A stretch of 34,641 nt of DNA from Lawsonibacter sp. (GTDB lineage: Bacteria; Bacillota; Clostridia; Oscillospirales; Oscillospiraceae). The notes below the pieces were generated by a model. The model saw nothing but the letters and a program-made list of their open reading frames with translations, was not told the DNA's origin and made no database searches. The stretch spans positions 1 through 34,641 of the forward strand of contig JAAVYL010000016.1 of the NCBI GenBank assembly GCA_022791075.1, read 5' to 3'. A program made the translations under genes and the position numbers. The number at the start of each line of letters is the position of its first letter. Position 1 is the stretch's first letter. This document shows positions 19,984 through 27,632 of this stretch, piece by piece.

Positions 19984-20862
19984 TTATCGATTCCTTTGGG
20001 CCAGCATTCCGGCCAGCCAGCTGTGAAAAGCGTTGTCAGAAAAACCGCTCAGGGCGTCAATTCCCTGCCTAGTCAACCGCTCCACCAGTTCAGCACAGCC
20101 ATCCAGGCCGAGTGCCGAGACAAAGGTACTCTTCTCATTAACCTGATCGGAGCCTATGGTCTTGCCCAGCTCTGATTCAGAGCTGGTGACGTCCAGCATA
20201 TCATCCCGTACCTGGAACGCCTGGCCCAGGGCCTGAGCATAGGCGCGCACCTGTTCCAGCTGCGCTTGGGTGCCCCCGGCGGCAATACAGCCAAGCTCGG
20301 CGGAGGCGGAAATCAAGGCTCCTGTCTTCAGGCTTTGGAGCAGCTCCAGCTCCCCCCGGTCCAGGGCCCGCCCCTCTCCGGCCATATCAAGGGCCTGTCC
20401 TCCCACCATGCCTGCGGAGCCAGCAGCTTTGGCCAGACATCTCACAGCCTCCACTATACGGCCGGCAGGCAGTTCTGCCCTGGTAATCTGCTCAAAGGCG
20501 GCGGTGAGCAAGGCGTCCCCCGCGAGAATGGCTGTGGCCTCCCCATAGACCACATGGTTGGTGGGCCGGCCCCGGCGCAGCTCGTCGTCGTCCATGGCGG
20601 GCAGGTCGTCATGAACCAGGGAGTAGGTGTGGACCATTTCCACGGCGCAGGCAAAGGGCAGCGCCGCCTCCGGGCTGCCGCCGCACAGACGGCAGGTCTC
20701 CAATGTGAGAATGGGCCGGATTCGTTTTCCGCCAGCCAGCAGAGAATACTCCATGGCCTCCTGCAAATCAGCACAGCGGCTCTCAGAGGCGAACGCCTTG
20801 GACAAATACGCTTCAATCAAGGCCCGGTCCTGGGCCATCAATGCTATAAAGTCTTTTTCCAT
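19984..20862 (-). CDS. ispA: Farnesyl/geranylgeranyl-type polyprenyl diphosphate synthase
   Basis: Condenses isopentenyl diphosphate with allylic diphosphates to give a short-chain prenyl diphosphate, usually C15. It has 292 residues. GGKRIRP (44-50) binds IPP, the first aspartate-rich motif is DDLPAMDD at 85-92, and the second is RDDMLD in the QAFQVRDDMLDVTSSE block. Chain length is assigned as C15 by family and context, not proven. The ATG at 20862 follows the xseB stop by one base (TGACATG), with GGAGGAG inside xseB, giving tight coupling. An upstream in-frame TTG at 20880 is less likely because it lies in the ribosome site itself. Confidence 0.93.
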   Translation of the reverse strand: MEKDFIALMAQDRALIEAYLSKAFASESRCADLQEAMEYSLLAGGKRIRPILTLETCRLCGGSPEAALPFACAVEMVHTYSLVHDDLPAMDDDELRRGRPTNHVVYGEATAILAGDALLTAAFEQITRAELPAGRIVEAVRCLAKAAGSAGMVGGQALDMAGEGRALDRGELELLQSLKTGALISASAELGCIAAGGTQAQLEQVRAYAQALGQAFQVRDDMLDVTSSESELGKTIGSDQVNEKSTFVSALGLDGCAELVERLTRQGIDALSGFSDNAFHSWLAGMLAQRNR

Positions 20863-20863
20863 G

Positions 20864-21100
20864 TCAGTTATCTCCTCCAAAGGGCTCCTCCAGAACCTCT
20901 CCGTCCTTGCCGGCTGTAAGGAGCGTCACCTTTTGCTCTGCCTCATCCAGCTGCTTTGTACATTCCCGCAGCAGCCGGGCCCCCTCCTCAAAAAGGCTCA
21001 TGGCCTGCTCCAGGGGGGCGTCCCCTTTCTCCAGCAGGGACACAATTTCCTCCAAACGGGCCATGGAACCCTCAAAGTTCAACTTCTTTCTAGCCGCCAT
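20864..21100 (-). CDS. xseB: Exodeoxyribonuclease VII small subunit
   Basis: A 78-residue helical subunit that assembles on XseA to form exonuclease VII, which degrades single-stranded DNA. The family pattern is clear: NFEGSMARLEEIVSLLEKG, then PLEQAMSLFEEGARLLREC and an acidic C-terminal tail. It starts 12 nt after xseA and nearly touches ispA. Length and composition are as expected. Confidence 0.93.
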   Translation of the reverse strand: MAARKKLNFEGSMARLEEIVSLLEKGDAPLEQAMSLFEEGARLLRECTKQLDEAEQKVTLLTAGKDGEVLEEPFGGDN

Positions 21101-21112
21101 ATCAATACTCCT

Positions 21113-22375
21113 TTACGATAATACCTGGCAATCCACATCGCCGTCCGACAAGGTCAGCTTCAGCTTGTCGCCGGCGGATACATCCTGAATGGAAGAAACC
21201 GCTTTTCCATCCTCCCGCTGGGCAATGGAGTAGCCCCGGCCCAGGACCTTCAGGGGACTCATTGCATCCAGAGCGGCGGCCAGGGCATTCAGCCGCTCCC
21301 GGCGCTTTGTGACGGCACGGACCCCGCTGCCGGGCAGAGCGGCAGACAGCCTCCCCAGCCGCTCCCGCTGCTCTGAGGCACTGCGCCGCAGGCCGTGGGC
21401 CAGACGGCTGCTCTGATAGTCCAGCAGCAGGCGTTTCTCCCGAAAATAGGTGTCAGGCTCCGTCATCATGCGGCTGCACGCCAGCCGGTCTAAGGCCTGC
21501 CGGTATCGGGCCAGGCGAACCGATATGCTCCTGTCCAGCCGCTCCTGCACGCCCAAAAGGGACATATAAATCTCATTCTGGTCGGGCACCGCCAGCTCTG
21601 CGGCATTAGAGGGGGTTGATGCCCGCAGGTCGGCTGTAAAGTCGGCAATGGTTACGTCAGGCTCATGACCTACAGCAGAGATAATGGGGATCCTTGAGCT
21701 GTAGATGGCCCTCGCAACCACCTCCTCATTAAAGGCCCACAGGTCTTCCATAGAGCCGCCGCCCCGGCCTGTAATGAGCAAATCTGCCACACCGTGCAGG
21801 TTGGCCCACTGGATGGCGGCAGCAATCTCCTGTGGCGCCTCCTCCCCCTGAACTCGTACAGGAATCACTTTTATCTCTGACAGCGGCCACCTGGCCCCCA
21901 AAATCCGGATCATGTCCCGCACCGCCGCACCAGCCGGAGAAGTGATGAGGGCAATCCGCTTCGGAAATACCGGGAGCGGTTTTATATGACCTGGATCAAA
22001 CAGGCCCTCTCCGGCCAGTTTTTCCTTCAGCTGCTCAAAGGCCAGAGCCAGATCGCCGGCCCCCTCGGGGGTGAGACGGGCACAGTAGAGCTGATACTGT
22101 CCGTCCCGGGGGAAGACGGTCACCCGGCCGGCGGCGATGACCTGCATCCCGTTCTCCGGGCGGAACCGGAGGAACTGGGCATCTCCCCGGAACATAACGC
22201 ACCGCAGGGCCCCGTCTCCGTCCTTCAGGGTAAAATAATGGTGACCGGAGGGATACCGCTTATAATTTGACAGCTCTCCCCGCACCAGCAGCTGAGACAG
22301 CAGTCTGTCCCGGTCCATCATATTTTTTAAATATTGGCCCACTTGGTTTGGGGTCAGGATATCGTTTTCTCTCAT
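21113..22375 (-). CDS. xseA: Exodeoxyribonuclease VII large subunit
   Basis: Catalytic subunit of exonuclease VII, 420 residues. An N-terminal OB-fold (VRGELSNYKRYPSGHHYFTL) is followed by the nuclease core with ALITSPAGAAVRDMI, GRGGGSMEDLWAFNEE and SAVGHEPDVTIADFTAD, all highly conserved in the family, then a coiled-coil region that binds XseB. The ATG at 22375 overlaps the stop of the TsaD-like gene as ATGA. The longer frame upstream to 22525 lies entirely inside that gene and is rejected. Confidence 0.95.
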   Translation of the reverse strand: MRENDILTPNQVGQYLKNMMDRDRLLSQLLVRGELSNYKRYPSGHHYFTLKDGDGALRCVMFRGDAQFLRFRPENGMQVIAAGRVTVFPRDGQYQLYCARLTPEGAGDLALAFEQLKEKLAGEGLFDPGHIKPLPVFPKRIALITSPAGAAVRDMIRILGARWPLSEIKVIPVRVQGEEAPQEIAAAIQWANLHGVADLLITGRGGGSMEDLWAFNEEVVARAIYSSRIPIISAVGHEPDVTIADFTADLRASTPSNAAELAVPDQNEIYMSLLGVQERLDRSISVRLARYRQALDRLACSRMMTEPDTYFREKRLLLDYQSSRLAHGLRRSASEQRERLGRLSAALPGSGVRAVTKRRERLNALAAALDAMSPLKVLGRGYSIAQREDGKAVSSIQDVSAGDKLKLTLSDGDVDCQVLS

Positions 22376-23313
22376 CGTTTCTGCTCCGCTTCCAAGGCCC
22401 GCCAGGCAAGAACAGCGGCCCCCATGGCATTGTCTGTGGAAAACTCCGGCCGGGCAAAAATGGCTCCGCAGATGCTGGTAAGCCCGGACCGCAGCTGGCT
22501 GTTGGAAGCTACGCCTCCTGAGCACAGTACCGGCAGGCCTGGATAGCGCCGCTGCGCTTCCTGGGTGGCCCGCCAGACCACATTGGAAACAGCATCCAGT
22601 GTGAAACGGGCAATATTGGCTGGCTTCTCGCCTTCCTCTGCCAGACCCTTCACCTGGTTCTCCATCCCGGACAGAGAGAACGACAGGTCTTTCAGCTTTA
22701 CCCTTGGCTCATAGCAGACGTCTGCCTGTGCATACAGCTCGTCCAGGGCCCTCCCCGCCGGAAACTGCAGTCCGAGCAGAACACCGGTGCGGTCGATAAG
22801 CTGCCCGGCGGACAGGTCGCTGGTGCCGCCGATAATCTCAGCGGCGACGGCAGACCCCTCCGGCCTGACAAGCAGCAGCTCTGTGGTTCCCCCGGACAGG
22901 TGCCAGGCCAGGAAGGGGGCGTCCAGCAGCTCCATCCGTCCGGCAGACCAAGCGGCGGCGGCCAGATGCCCCTGCTGGTGGGAATGGGGGTAGAAGGGAA
23001 TGCCCATTGCTGCGGCCAGTCCCCGGCCCTGGCTCTCTCCGGCCAGGAAACAGGGCATATAGGATCCCTCCAACGCACGGGGGCGCGTGGAGGCGCCCAC
23101 AGCCTGCACAGACTGCAGGAGCCCCTCCCCTGCCAGTTGCTCCAGCAGTCCGGGCAGACGCTTGACATGCTGAAACAGTGCCTCGTTCTGCCGCAGCCCC
23201 AGTTCTCCGGGCCGCACCTCCAAGAGCCGGCCGATATTCTTCCCCCCACAGCCGTCAAATACCGCGGCGGAGGTGGTATAGTTGCTGGTATCCAGCCCCA
23301 GGACAGACGGCAT
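22372..23313 (-). CDS. TsaD/Kae1-like ASKHA-fold protein (peptidase M22 family paralogue)
   Basis: A 313-residue protein of the Kae1/TsaD/YeaZ superfamily. True TsaD makes threonylcarbamoyl-adenosine in tRNA. Here the metal ligands of that family are kept: H112 and H116 in SHQQGH and D294 in STDNAMG, together with the ATP-binding LSGGTTE (139-145) and CSGGVASNSQL (264-274). The N-terminal phosphate loop reads LDTSNYTTSAAV where TsaD usually has a GIETSCDETAAA-type sequence, and the protein is 20-30 residues shorter than typical TsaD. It is therefore called a paralogue, not TsaD itself. It begins at a TAATG overlap with nusB and ends in an ATGA overlap with xseA, occupying the place folD has in Bacillus. 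Function is unknown. Confidence 0.8.
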   Translation of the reverse strand: MPSVLGLDTSNYTTSAAVFDGCGGKNIGRLLEVRPGELGLRQNEALFQHVKRLPGLLEQLAGEGLLQSVQAVGASTRPRALEGSYMPCFLAGESQGRGLAAAMGIPFYPHSHQQGHLAAAAWSAGRMELLDAPFLAWHLSGGTTELLLVRPEGSAVAAEIIGGTSDLSAGQLIDRTGVLLGLQFPAGRALDELYAQADVCYEPRVKLKDLSFSLSGMENQVKGLAEEGEKPANIARFTLDAVSNVVWRATQEAQRRYPGLPVLCSGGVASNSQLRSGLTSICGAIFARPEFSTDNAMGAAVLAWRALEAEQKR

Positions 23314-23816
23314 TACTCCTCCTCCTCCGGTGCTGGCTGCGTTTCTTTTTTCTCCGGTCTGGGAGGGGTGTCCTCAAATTCCGTCCGGACAAAGGTGCCT
23401 AAAATCCCATTCAAAAATGAGACGACCTCCACAGGCTCATATTTTTTTGCAATCTCCACTGCCTCATTGATGGCGGCGGCATTTGGAATATCAGACATAT
23501 AGAGCACCTCATACATTGCGGTGCGCATAACAGCCGCCGCCATACGGGGAATGCGAGCAAACGCCCAGCCGACAGAGTAACGGCTGATATAATCGTCCAG
23601 CTCGGGGCCATGAGAAAACACTCCCTGGACCAGATCCCGTATGTACCGCTCCTGTTTTTCATTGGGGAACTGCTCATAGAGGGGCAGCTCCTCTGCCAAC
23701 TCCTGGAAACGTTCCGGTGTCAGCTCTGCGTCTAAAACCTCCTGGGCGCTGCGGGTATCAAAGCCCAAAGTGAAAATGATGTGCACGGCAATCTCTCTTG
23801 CACTGCTTCTTGTCAT
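23313..23816 (-). CDS. nusB: Transcription antitermination factor NusB
   Basis: An all-helical RNA-binding protein that joins NusE (ribosomal protein S10) on boxA to prevent early termination, mainly in rRNA operons. It has 167 residues from the ATG at 23816 (MTRSSAREIAVHII), which has GGGAGG 9 nt upstream; the longer frame to 23876 is rejected. The C-terminal conserved region YEVLYMSDIPNAAAINEAVEIAK is intact. It ends in a low-complexity acidic tail rich in P, E and K, which is unusual in short NusB proteins. First gene of the operon that runs to recN. Confidence 0.92.
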   Translation of the reverse strand: MTRSSAREIAVHIIFTLGFDTRSAQEVLDAELTPERFQELAEELPLYEQFPNEKQERYIRDLVQGVFSHGPELDDYISRYSVGWAFARIPRMAAAVMRTAMYEVLYMSDIPNAAAINEAVEIAKKYEPVEVVSFLNGILGTFVRTEFEDTPPRPEKKETQPAPEEEE

Positions 23817-23865
23817 TGGTAAGTCCTCCCATAAGGGTTGTTTCTCTCCATAAGCTTCCTCCGCT

Positions 23866-23871
23866 ATTATA
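23866..23871 (-). promoter_or_regulatory. Possible -10 box of the nusB-recN operon
   Basis: A perfect TATAAT on the minus strand, 50 bp before the nusB ATG and just downstream of the terminator of the preceding gene. No good -35 box lies 16-18 bp upstream; the region there is T-rich. This is the only candidate seen in the gap. Confidence 0.45.
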
Positions 23872-23885
23872 TACATGAATATGCA

Positions 23886-23933
23886 AAAAGAAAAGCCCTA
23901 TTTTTCAAAATGAAAAATTTTGGCTTTTCTTTT
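23886..23933. terminator. Long A/T-rich hairpin, terminator of the coiled-coil gene
   Basis: AAAAGAAAAGCC (23886-23897) pairs with GGCTTTTCTTTT (23922-23933), and the inner sequence can pair again (TTTTTCA with TGAAAAA). On the minus strand it follows the stop at 23961 by 27 nt and ends in a T-run, so it should separate that gene from nusB. Confidence 0.8.
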
Positions 23934-23960
23934 CGATATCAAGAACCTGTCAGGGAGGGG

Positions 23961-24707
23961 TTATACCTGAATGTTGATCTCTGCGGCTGGTTCTGCTGCT
24001 GGCGCAGCGGCCGCTGTATACTGCTGAACCGCAGCATCCACCGAGGGCTGGGTTTTATCCAGCAGCTCCTGCATCTGGTTGCGCATCTCCAGCTTGGATG
24101 CGGCAAGCTGATCCTGAAAACGGTTGTCAATCTCTGCCTCACGCAGATAGCCTGACTCCCGAATCACCCGCATCGTTTGCCGGCTTTTCAGCTGGTGGCG
24201 CAACCGTTTGGCCTCCCGGGTGCGCTTTTCCTTCTCCAGCTTGGCCTGCCGCTTGGCCGTCAGCCGTTCCTGAGAAATCTCTCGCTTTTTCCGTCCCGCC
24301 CGATTGACCGCCTTTTGCAACTGATTGATGGCGGCTTGAATGCGGTCGGCGTTGTCACTGTCACTGCGTTTGGCCATTCTCAGTTGGGCCATCCGACGGC
24401 GGGCGTAGCCGGAAGCGGCATCCACCTCCCCCAGGCTTCTGGCCCGGGCCAGCTTGGCATAGGCCATCATGGCCGCATCGCCATACCGCTGGCTGTTTTT
24501 GGGCAGCTTAAACAGCTTCTCCCGCTCTGCCGCCTTTTCCCGGGCCTGCTTCATCATCTCCACCAAGTCGGGCTGGCTTTCCTCCTGCTCCCGCAGGGCC
24601 TGCGCCAGACGCTCCCCCTCCTGCCCGGAAACGGCAGCCTGGCTGGATGTGGTCTGAGTCTGATAATACGCCCCTGTACCGACGCCGGATATGCTCATGC
24701 CGCTCAC
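23961..24707 (-). CDS. Unrecognised coiled-coil protein
   Basis: About 248 residues of unknown function. The N-terminus is short and polar (MSISGVGTGAYYQTQTTSSQ), reminiscent of, but not diagnostic for, flagellar or exported proteins. A long, strongly charged helical stretch follows (about residues 30-200, rich in R, K, E, A and Q), with no tryptophan or cysteine, probably coiled coil. The tail is Ala/Pro-rich and ends in PAAEINIQV. No signal peptide or membrane segment is seen. The GTG at 24707 is 6 nt after a GGGGGG run; an ATG at 24698 is the alternative. It has its own terminator and lies between the two-component genes and nusB without an obvious partner. Confidence 0.7.
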   Translation of the reverse strand: MSGMSISGVGTGAYYQTQTTSSQAAVSGQEGERLAQALREQEESQPDLVEMMKQAREKAAEREKLFKLPKNSQRYGDAAMMAYAKLARARSLGEVDAASGYARRRMAQLRMAKRSDSDNADRIQAAINQLQKAVNRAGRKKREISQERLTAKRQAKLEKEKRTREAKRLRHQLKSRQTMRVIRESGYLREAEIDNRFQDQLAASKLEMRNQMQELLDKTQPSVDAAVQQYTAAAAPAAEPAAEINIQV

Positions 24708-24872
24708 AATGCTCCCCCCTTGTCTGGTACTATACAGCACTTTATAACTATATCGTCCAGACTGATAAAAATAATAATAGTGTAGCAAAACTCTTACGCA
24801 AAAGAGGAAGCGCCCAACCGGCTTATAGTAAAATCGATTGATTGCAAAGAAACAAAGGGGGGCGGCCTGCCT

Positions 24873-26072
24873 CTATGAGCCGCGCTCTACAACAGGCAGC
24901 TCTACGAAAAAGGTGTTCCTTCCGCTGCCGCTCTCCGCCCATATTTTCCCATGGTGATCGGTGACAATGCCCTGGGCGATGGACAGTCCCAGGCCGCAGC
25001 TGCCATCCCGGCTGCGGACTGGGTCCATACGGTAAAACCGCTTGAAGATATTGCCCAGCTCTTCCCGGGGGATGGTCTCCCCGGGGTTCGAAAGGGTCAG
25101 CAGGCAGCGGTTCCGACCCTTTCGCCTCAGGAGCAGCACCGTCTCTCCTGGTGCGGAGTACTTCTGCGCGTTGTCCAGCAGGATGTCTGCCACCCGCCCC
25201 AGCTGGACTGCACTGCCCTTTACCGAAATCCCCTCTTCCACCTGTTCGGTAAGGCTCAGTCCACGCTCAAAGAAAGTGGCTTCCCAGGGGAGAGCCTGTT
25301 CCAGCATCAGCCTGCTCAGGTCCAGGGAAACAAATTGCTCCGAACGCCCGCTGTCCGCCCGGGCCAGGTCCAGCAGCCCCTCCACCAGCCTCCGCATTTG
25401 GCGGGACATTGTGAGGATATGGCCGGCCTCTGGACCGCCGTCACCCCGGCCTTGAAGGAGCTCAGCGTTGGCGAGAATCACAGTGAGAGGGGTCTTCAAT
25501 TCGTGGGAGGCGTCGGCCACAAACTGCCGCTGCTGTGCCCAGGCCCGCTCCACTGGCCCCACCGCCCACCGGGCCAAAATCAGACTGACCGCCAGAAAGG
25601 CCAGGAAGCCCAGGCAGCCCCCAAAAATACAGGTCCGGGTGAGCTGGGTCAGGGCGGCCTGCTCCTGGTATATATCGGAAAAAACCAGGCACTTCTCAGG
25701 TCCCTCCACCCGGAGGAAGCGCAACTGCCAGCCTTTCAGCACCCCATAGGGTGCATTTTCCGCCAGGGCGCACGCTACCAACTCCCGCAGGTCCTCCTCT
25801 GACATACCCTTGTACCCTGGACCCCAGGTGGCGGAGAGCCTCCCCTCCCGGTCCATTCTGGTAATCAAAAAGGGCAAGGGGAACTCCCCCGGCCGGCCGC
25901 CAGGCCGGCCGGGAAAGCCCGGCACAGCAGCGGCCGCCTGCATCATCCGCAGGCCCTCTGCCTCCAGGCCAACCCTGGTGAAATGATACACCAGCCCCAA
26001 AATGACGCACAGCATGGCCGTGAGCAGAGCCATATTGATACACACGAACCTGATACGCAGCCGTCTCAGCAC
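24873..26072 (-). CDS. Sensor histidine kinase
   Basis: A 399-residue membrane kinase, likely partner of the response regulator just upstream. TM1 is about residues 11-31 and TM2 about 149-169; the roughly 115-residue outer domain between them has no recognisable ligand fold and includes a Gly/Pro/Arg stretch (PGFPGRPGGRPGEFP). The HisKA phosphorylation site is H190 (DASHELKTPLT). In the ATPase domain N301 lies in the LLDNAQKYS N-box, and the G-box CGLGLSI is at 359-365. No PAS domain is present and HAMP is minimal. The start is GTG, with GGAGG 4 nt upstream inside the regulator's 3' end; the genes overlap by 7 nt. The signal is unknown. Confidence 0.92.
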   Translation of the reverse strand: MLRRLRIRFVCINMALLTAMLCVILGLVYHFTRVGLEAEGLRMMQAAAAVPGFPGRPGGRPGEFPLPFLITRMDREGRLSATWGPGYKGMSEEDLRELVACALAENAPYGVLKGWQLRFLRVEGPEKCLVFSDIYQEQAALTQLTRTCIFGGCLGFLAFLAVSLILARWAVGPVERAWAQQRQFVADASHELKTPLTVILANAELLQGRGDGGPEAGHILTMSRQMRRLVEGLLDLARADSGRSEQFVSLDLSRLMLEQALPWEATFFERGLSLTEQVEEGISVKGSAVQLGRVADILLDNAQKYSAPGETVLLLRRKGRNRCLLTLSNPGETIPREELGNIFKRFYRMDPVRSRDGSCGLGLSIAQGIVTDHHGKIWAESGSGRNTFFVELPVVERGS

Positions 26073-26743
26073 GTCTCCTCCACCTCCAGATGATAGCCCA
26101 TGCGCCGGATTGCCTTGATTCGAATGCTTGAACCGATGCTTGCCAGTTTCTTGCGCAGAAAACCGACATAGACCTCCACATGGTTTTCCACAGCATTGGA
26201 CTCAAGGTCCCACACCCTGGCAAGAATCATTGCTTTTGACAGGTTCTGCTCCCGGTTTTGGAGAAGATACCGCATTACGTCAAACTCCTTGGCCGACAGC
26301 CTTACCTGCTTCTCCCCGCATACCAGCATTCCGGAGGCGAGATCCAGGGCGGTGTTGCCGAAGGACAGCTCGTCCACCTGTCTCCCCTGGCGGCGGAGCA
26401 GAGCGTTAACACAGGCCAGCAGCTCCCGGGTATCGAAGGGCTTGGCCAGGTAGTAGTCCGCCCCGGCGTTCAGCCCCTCCACCCGGTCCTCCAGCTCCGA
26501 CTTGGCTGTCAGCATCAGGATAGGCACCGCACAACGGCTGGCCCTCACCTGCCGGGCCACCTGGAACCCATTCAGCCCTGGCATCATCACGTCCAGAATC
26601 AACAGGTCATATACCCCCAAAAGCGCATAATCCCGGCCTGTCTCCCCATCATAGACGGTCTCAACCTGAAATCCCCTGCCCTCCAGAAGCGTCCGGAGAG
26701 ACTGAGCCAGCAGCTTTTCGTCCTCAACGACCAGAATCTTCAT
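26066..26743 (-). CDS. OmpR/PhoB-family response regulator
   Basis: A 225-residue two-domain regulator. The receiver domain has the acidic pair E7/D8, phospho-acceptor D51 (LILDVMMPG), switch T79 and K101 (LAKPFD). The C-terminal winged helix (about 125-222) has the VRLSAKEFDVMRYLLQN and SNAVENHVEVYVGFLRKKL signatures of OmpR-family DNA binding. ATG with AGGAGAGGA upstream. The pair is transcribed away from the VTC-DUF4956-CotH operon, and the shared gap contains a PhoB-like direct repeat, so that operon is its probable target. Confidence 0.94.
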   Translation of the reverse strand: MKILVVEDEKLLAQSLRTLLEGRGFQVETVYDGETGRDYALLGVYDLLILDVMMPGLNGFQVARQVRASRCAVPILMLTAKSELEDRVEGLNAGADYYLAKPFDTRELLACVNALLRRQGRQVDELSFGNTALDLASGMLVCGEKQVRLSAKEFDVMRYLLQNREQNLSKAMILARVWDLESNAVENHVEVYVGFLRKKLASIGSSIRIKAIRRMGYHLEVEETC

Positions 26744-26787
26744 CCTGTATCCTCCTCTCCATATCCCTGCCGTGCAGCGACGTTTTC

Positions 26788-26793
26788 ATTATA
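26788..26793 (-). promoter_or_regulatory. -10 box of the response regulator/kinase genes
   Basis: A perfect TATAAT on the minus strand 45 bp before the regulator ATG, with a weak TTCCAT 17 bp upstream as -35. The poor -35 suggests activation or low basal expression. Confidence 0.5.
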
Positions 26794-26851
26794 ATAGACC
26801 CTTTTCCTGAATGGAAGCTGAAAATTTTCCGTTCAAAAAAGATTTACATTT

Positions 26852-26885
26852 CTTTCAGCCTGCTTTCAGCGCCCTGTGCTACACT
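26852..26885 (+). promoter_or_regulatory. 7-4-7 direct repeat and -10 box upstream of the VTC operon
   Basis: Two exact heptamers CTTTCAG (26852-26858 and 26863-26869) are separated by 4 bp, an 11-bp period. A TACACT -10 candidate begins 10 bp after the second heptamer (26880-26885), and no good -35 box exists. This geometry matches the Pho box type of OmpR/PhoB-family activator sites, in which the bound regulator replaces -35 contacts. The adjacent response regulator is the natural candidate. Binding is inferred. Confidence 0.5.
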
Positions 26886-26920
26886 CACAGACATATTTCA
26901 GCATAAGGAAGTGATGACAC

Positions 26921-27595
26921 ATGACGCAGTACCGGCACGAGTGGAAGCATCAGATTGATCCGTCCGACTGTGCCGCCGTCCGCCAGCGACTGCGGGCGAT
27001 AGCTTGCGCAGACGCCCATGCCGAGGGCGGGCAGTATCTCGTGCGCAGCCTCTACTTCGACGACAGCTTTGACACCGCTCTGCGGGAGAAGCTGGACGGG
27101 GTCAACCGGCGGGAGAAATTCCGCCTGCGGTACTACAACGGCGATTTGTCCCTGATCCATCTGGAGAAAAAAAGCAAGTGGAACGGTCTGGGCTCCAAGT
27201 TTTCCGCCTCCCTCTCCCTGCAAGAGGCCGGGCAGCTTCTCAGCGGCAGACTGGACTGGATGATGGACAGCGGCAGGCCGCTGGTTCAGGAGCTGTACCA
27301 CAAGATGAAGTCCAGGGGGCTGCGGCCGAGGACGATTGTGGACTACACCCGAGAGCCCTTCGTCTATCCGCCAGGAAATGTCCGGGTCACCCTGGATTAC
27401 AACATCCGAACAGGGCTTGGAAGCACAGACTTTCTGAACCCGGGCCGGATCACAATTCCGCTCCCTGGAGCACCCGCCGTTCTGGAGGTGAAGTGGGACC
27501 AGTTTCTCCCTGCCGTTATTCAGGACGCCGTCCAGCTGCGAGGCCGGCAGGCCGCCGCCTTTTCCAAATACGCCGCCTGCCGGGTTTACGGCTGA
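26921..27595 (+). CDS. VTC-domain protein, polyphosphate polymerase-like
   Basis: A 224-residue soluble protein of the VTC/CYTH-like superfamily. In yeast Vtc4 this domain makes polyphosphate from ATP inside a basic tunnel. The order of conserved basic blocks is kept: RHEWKHQI at the N-terminus, VRSLYFDD (41-48), REKFRLRYYNGD (64-75), LEKKSKWN (81-88), then TIVDYTREPFV, and the late LEVKWDQFLP block. There is no SPX domain and no membrane segment, unlike eukaryotic Vtc4. Whether it makes polyphosphate is unproven. ATG with AAGGAAG upstream. First gene of the operon, followed after 37 nt by the DUF4956 gene. Confidence 0.86.
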   Translation: MTQYRHEWKHQIDPSDCAAVRQRLRAIACADAHAEGGQYLVRSLYFDDSFDTALREKLDGVNRREKFRLRYYNGDLSLIHLEKKSKWNGLGSKFSASLSLQEAGQLLSGRLDWMMDSGRPLVQELYHKMKSRGLRPRTIVDYTREPFVYPPGNVRVTLDYNIRTGLGSTDFLNPGRITIPLPGAPAVLEVKWDQFLPAVIQDAVQLRGRQAAAFSKYAACRVYG

Positions 27596-27632
27596 TGGGA
27601 ACAAAATTCGTATTTTTAAGGAGGAATATCTT

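Noticed and set aside
22376-22525. N-terminal extension of xseA
   Set aside because: The extra codons lie wholly within the TsaD-like gene in another frame and have no family similarity; the ATG at 22375 gives the normal XseA start.
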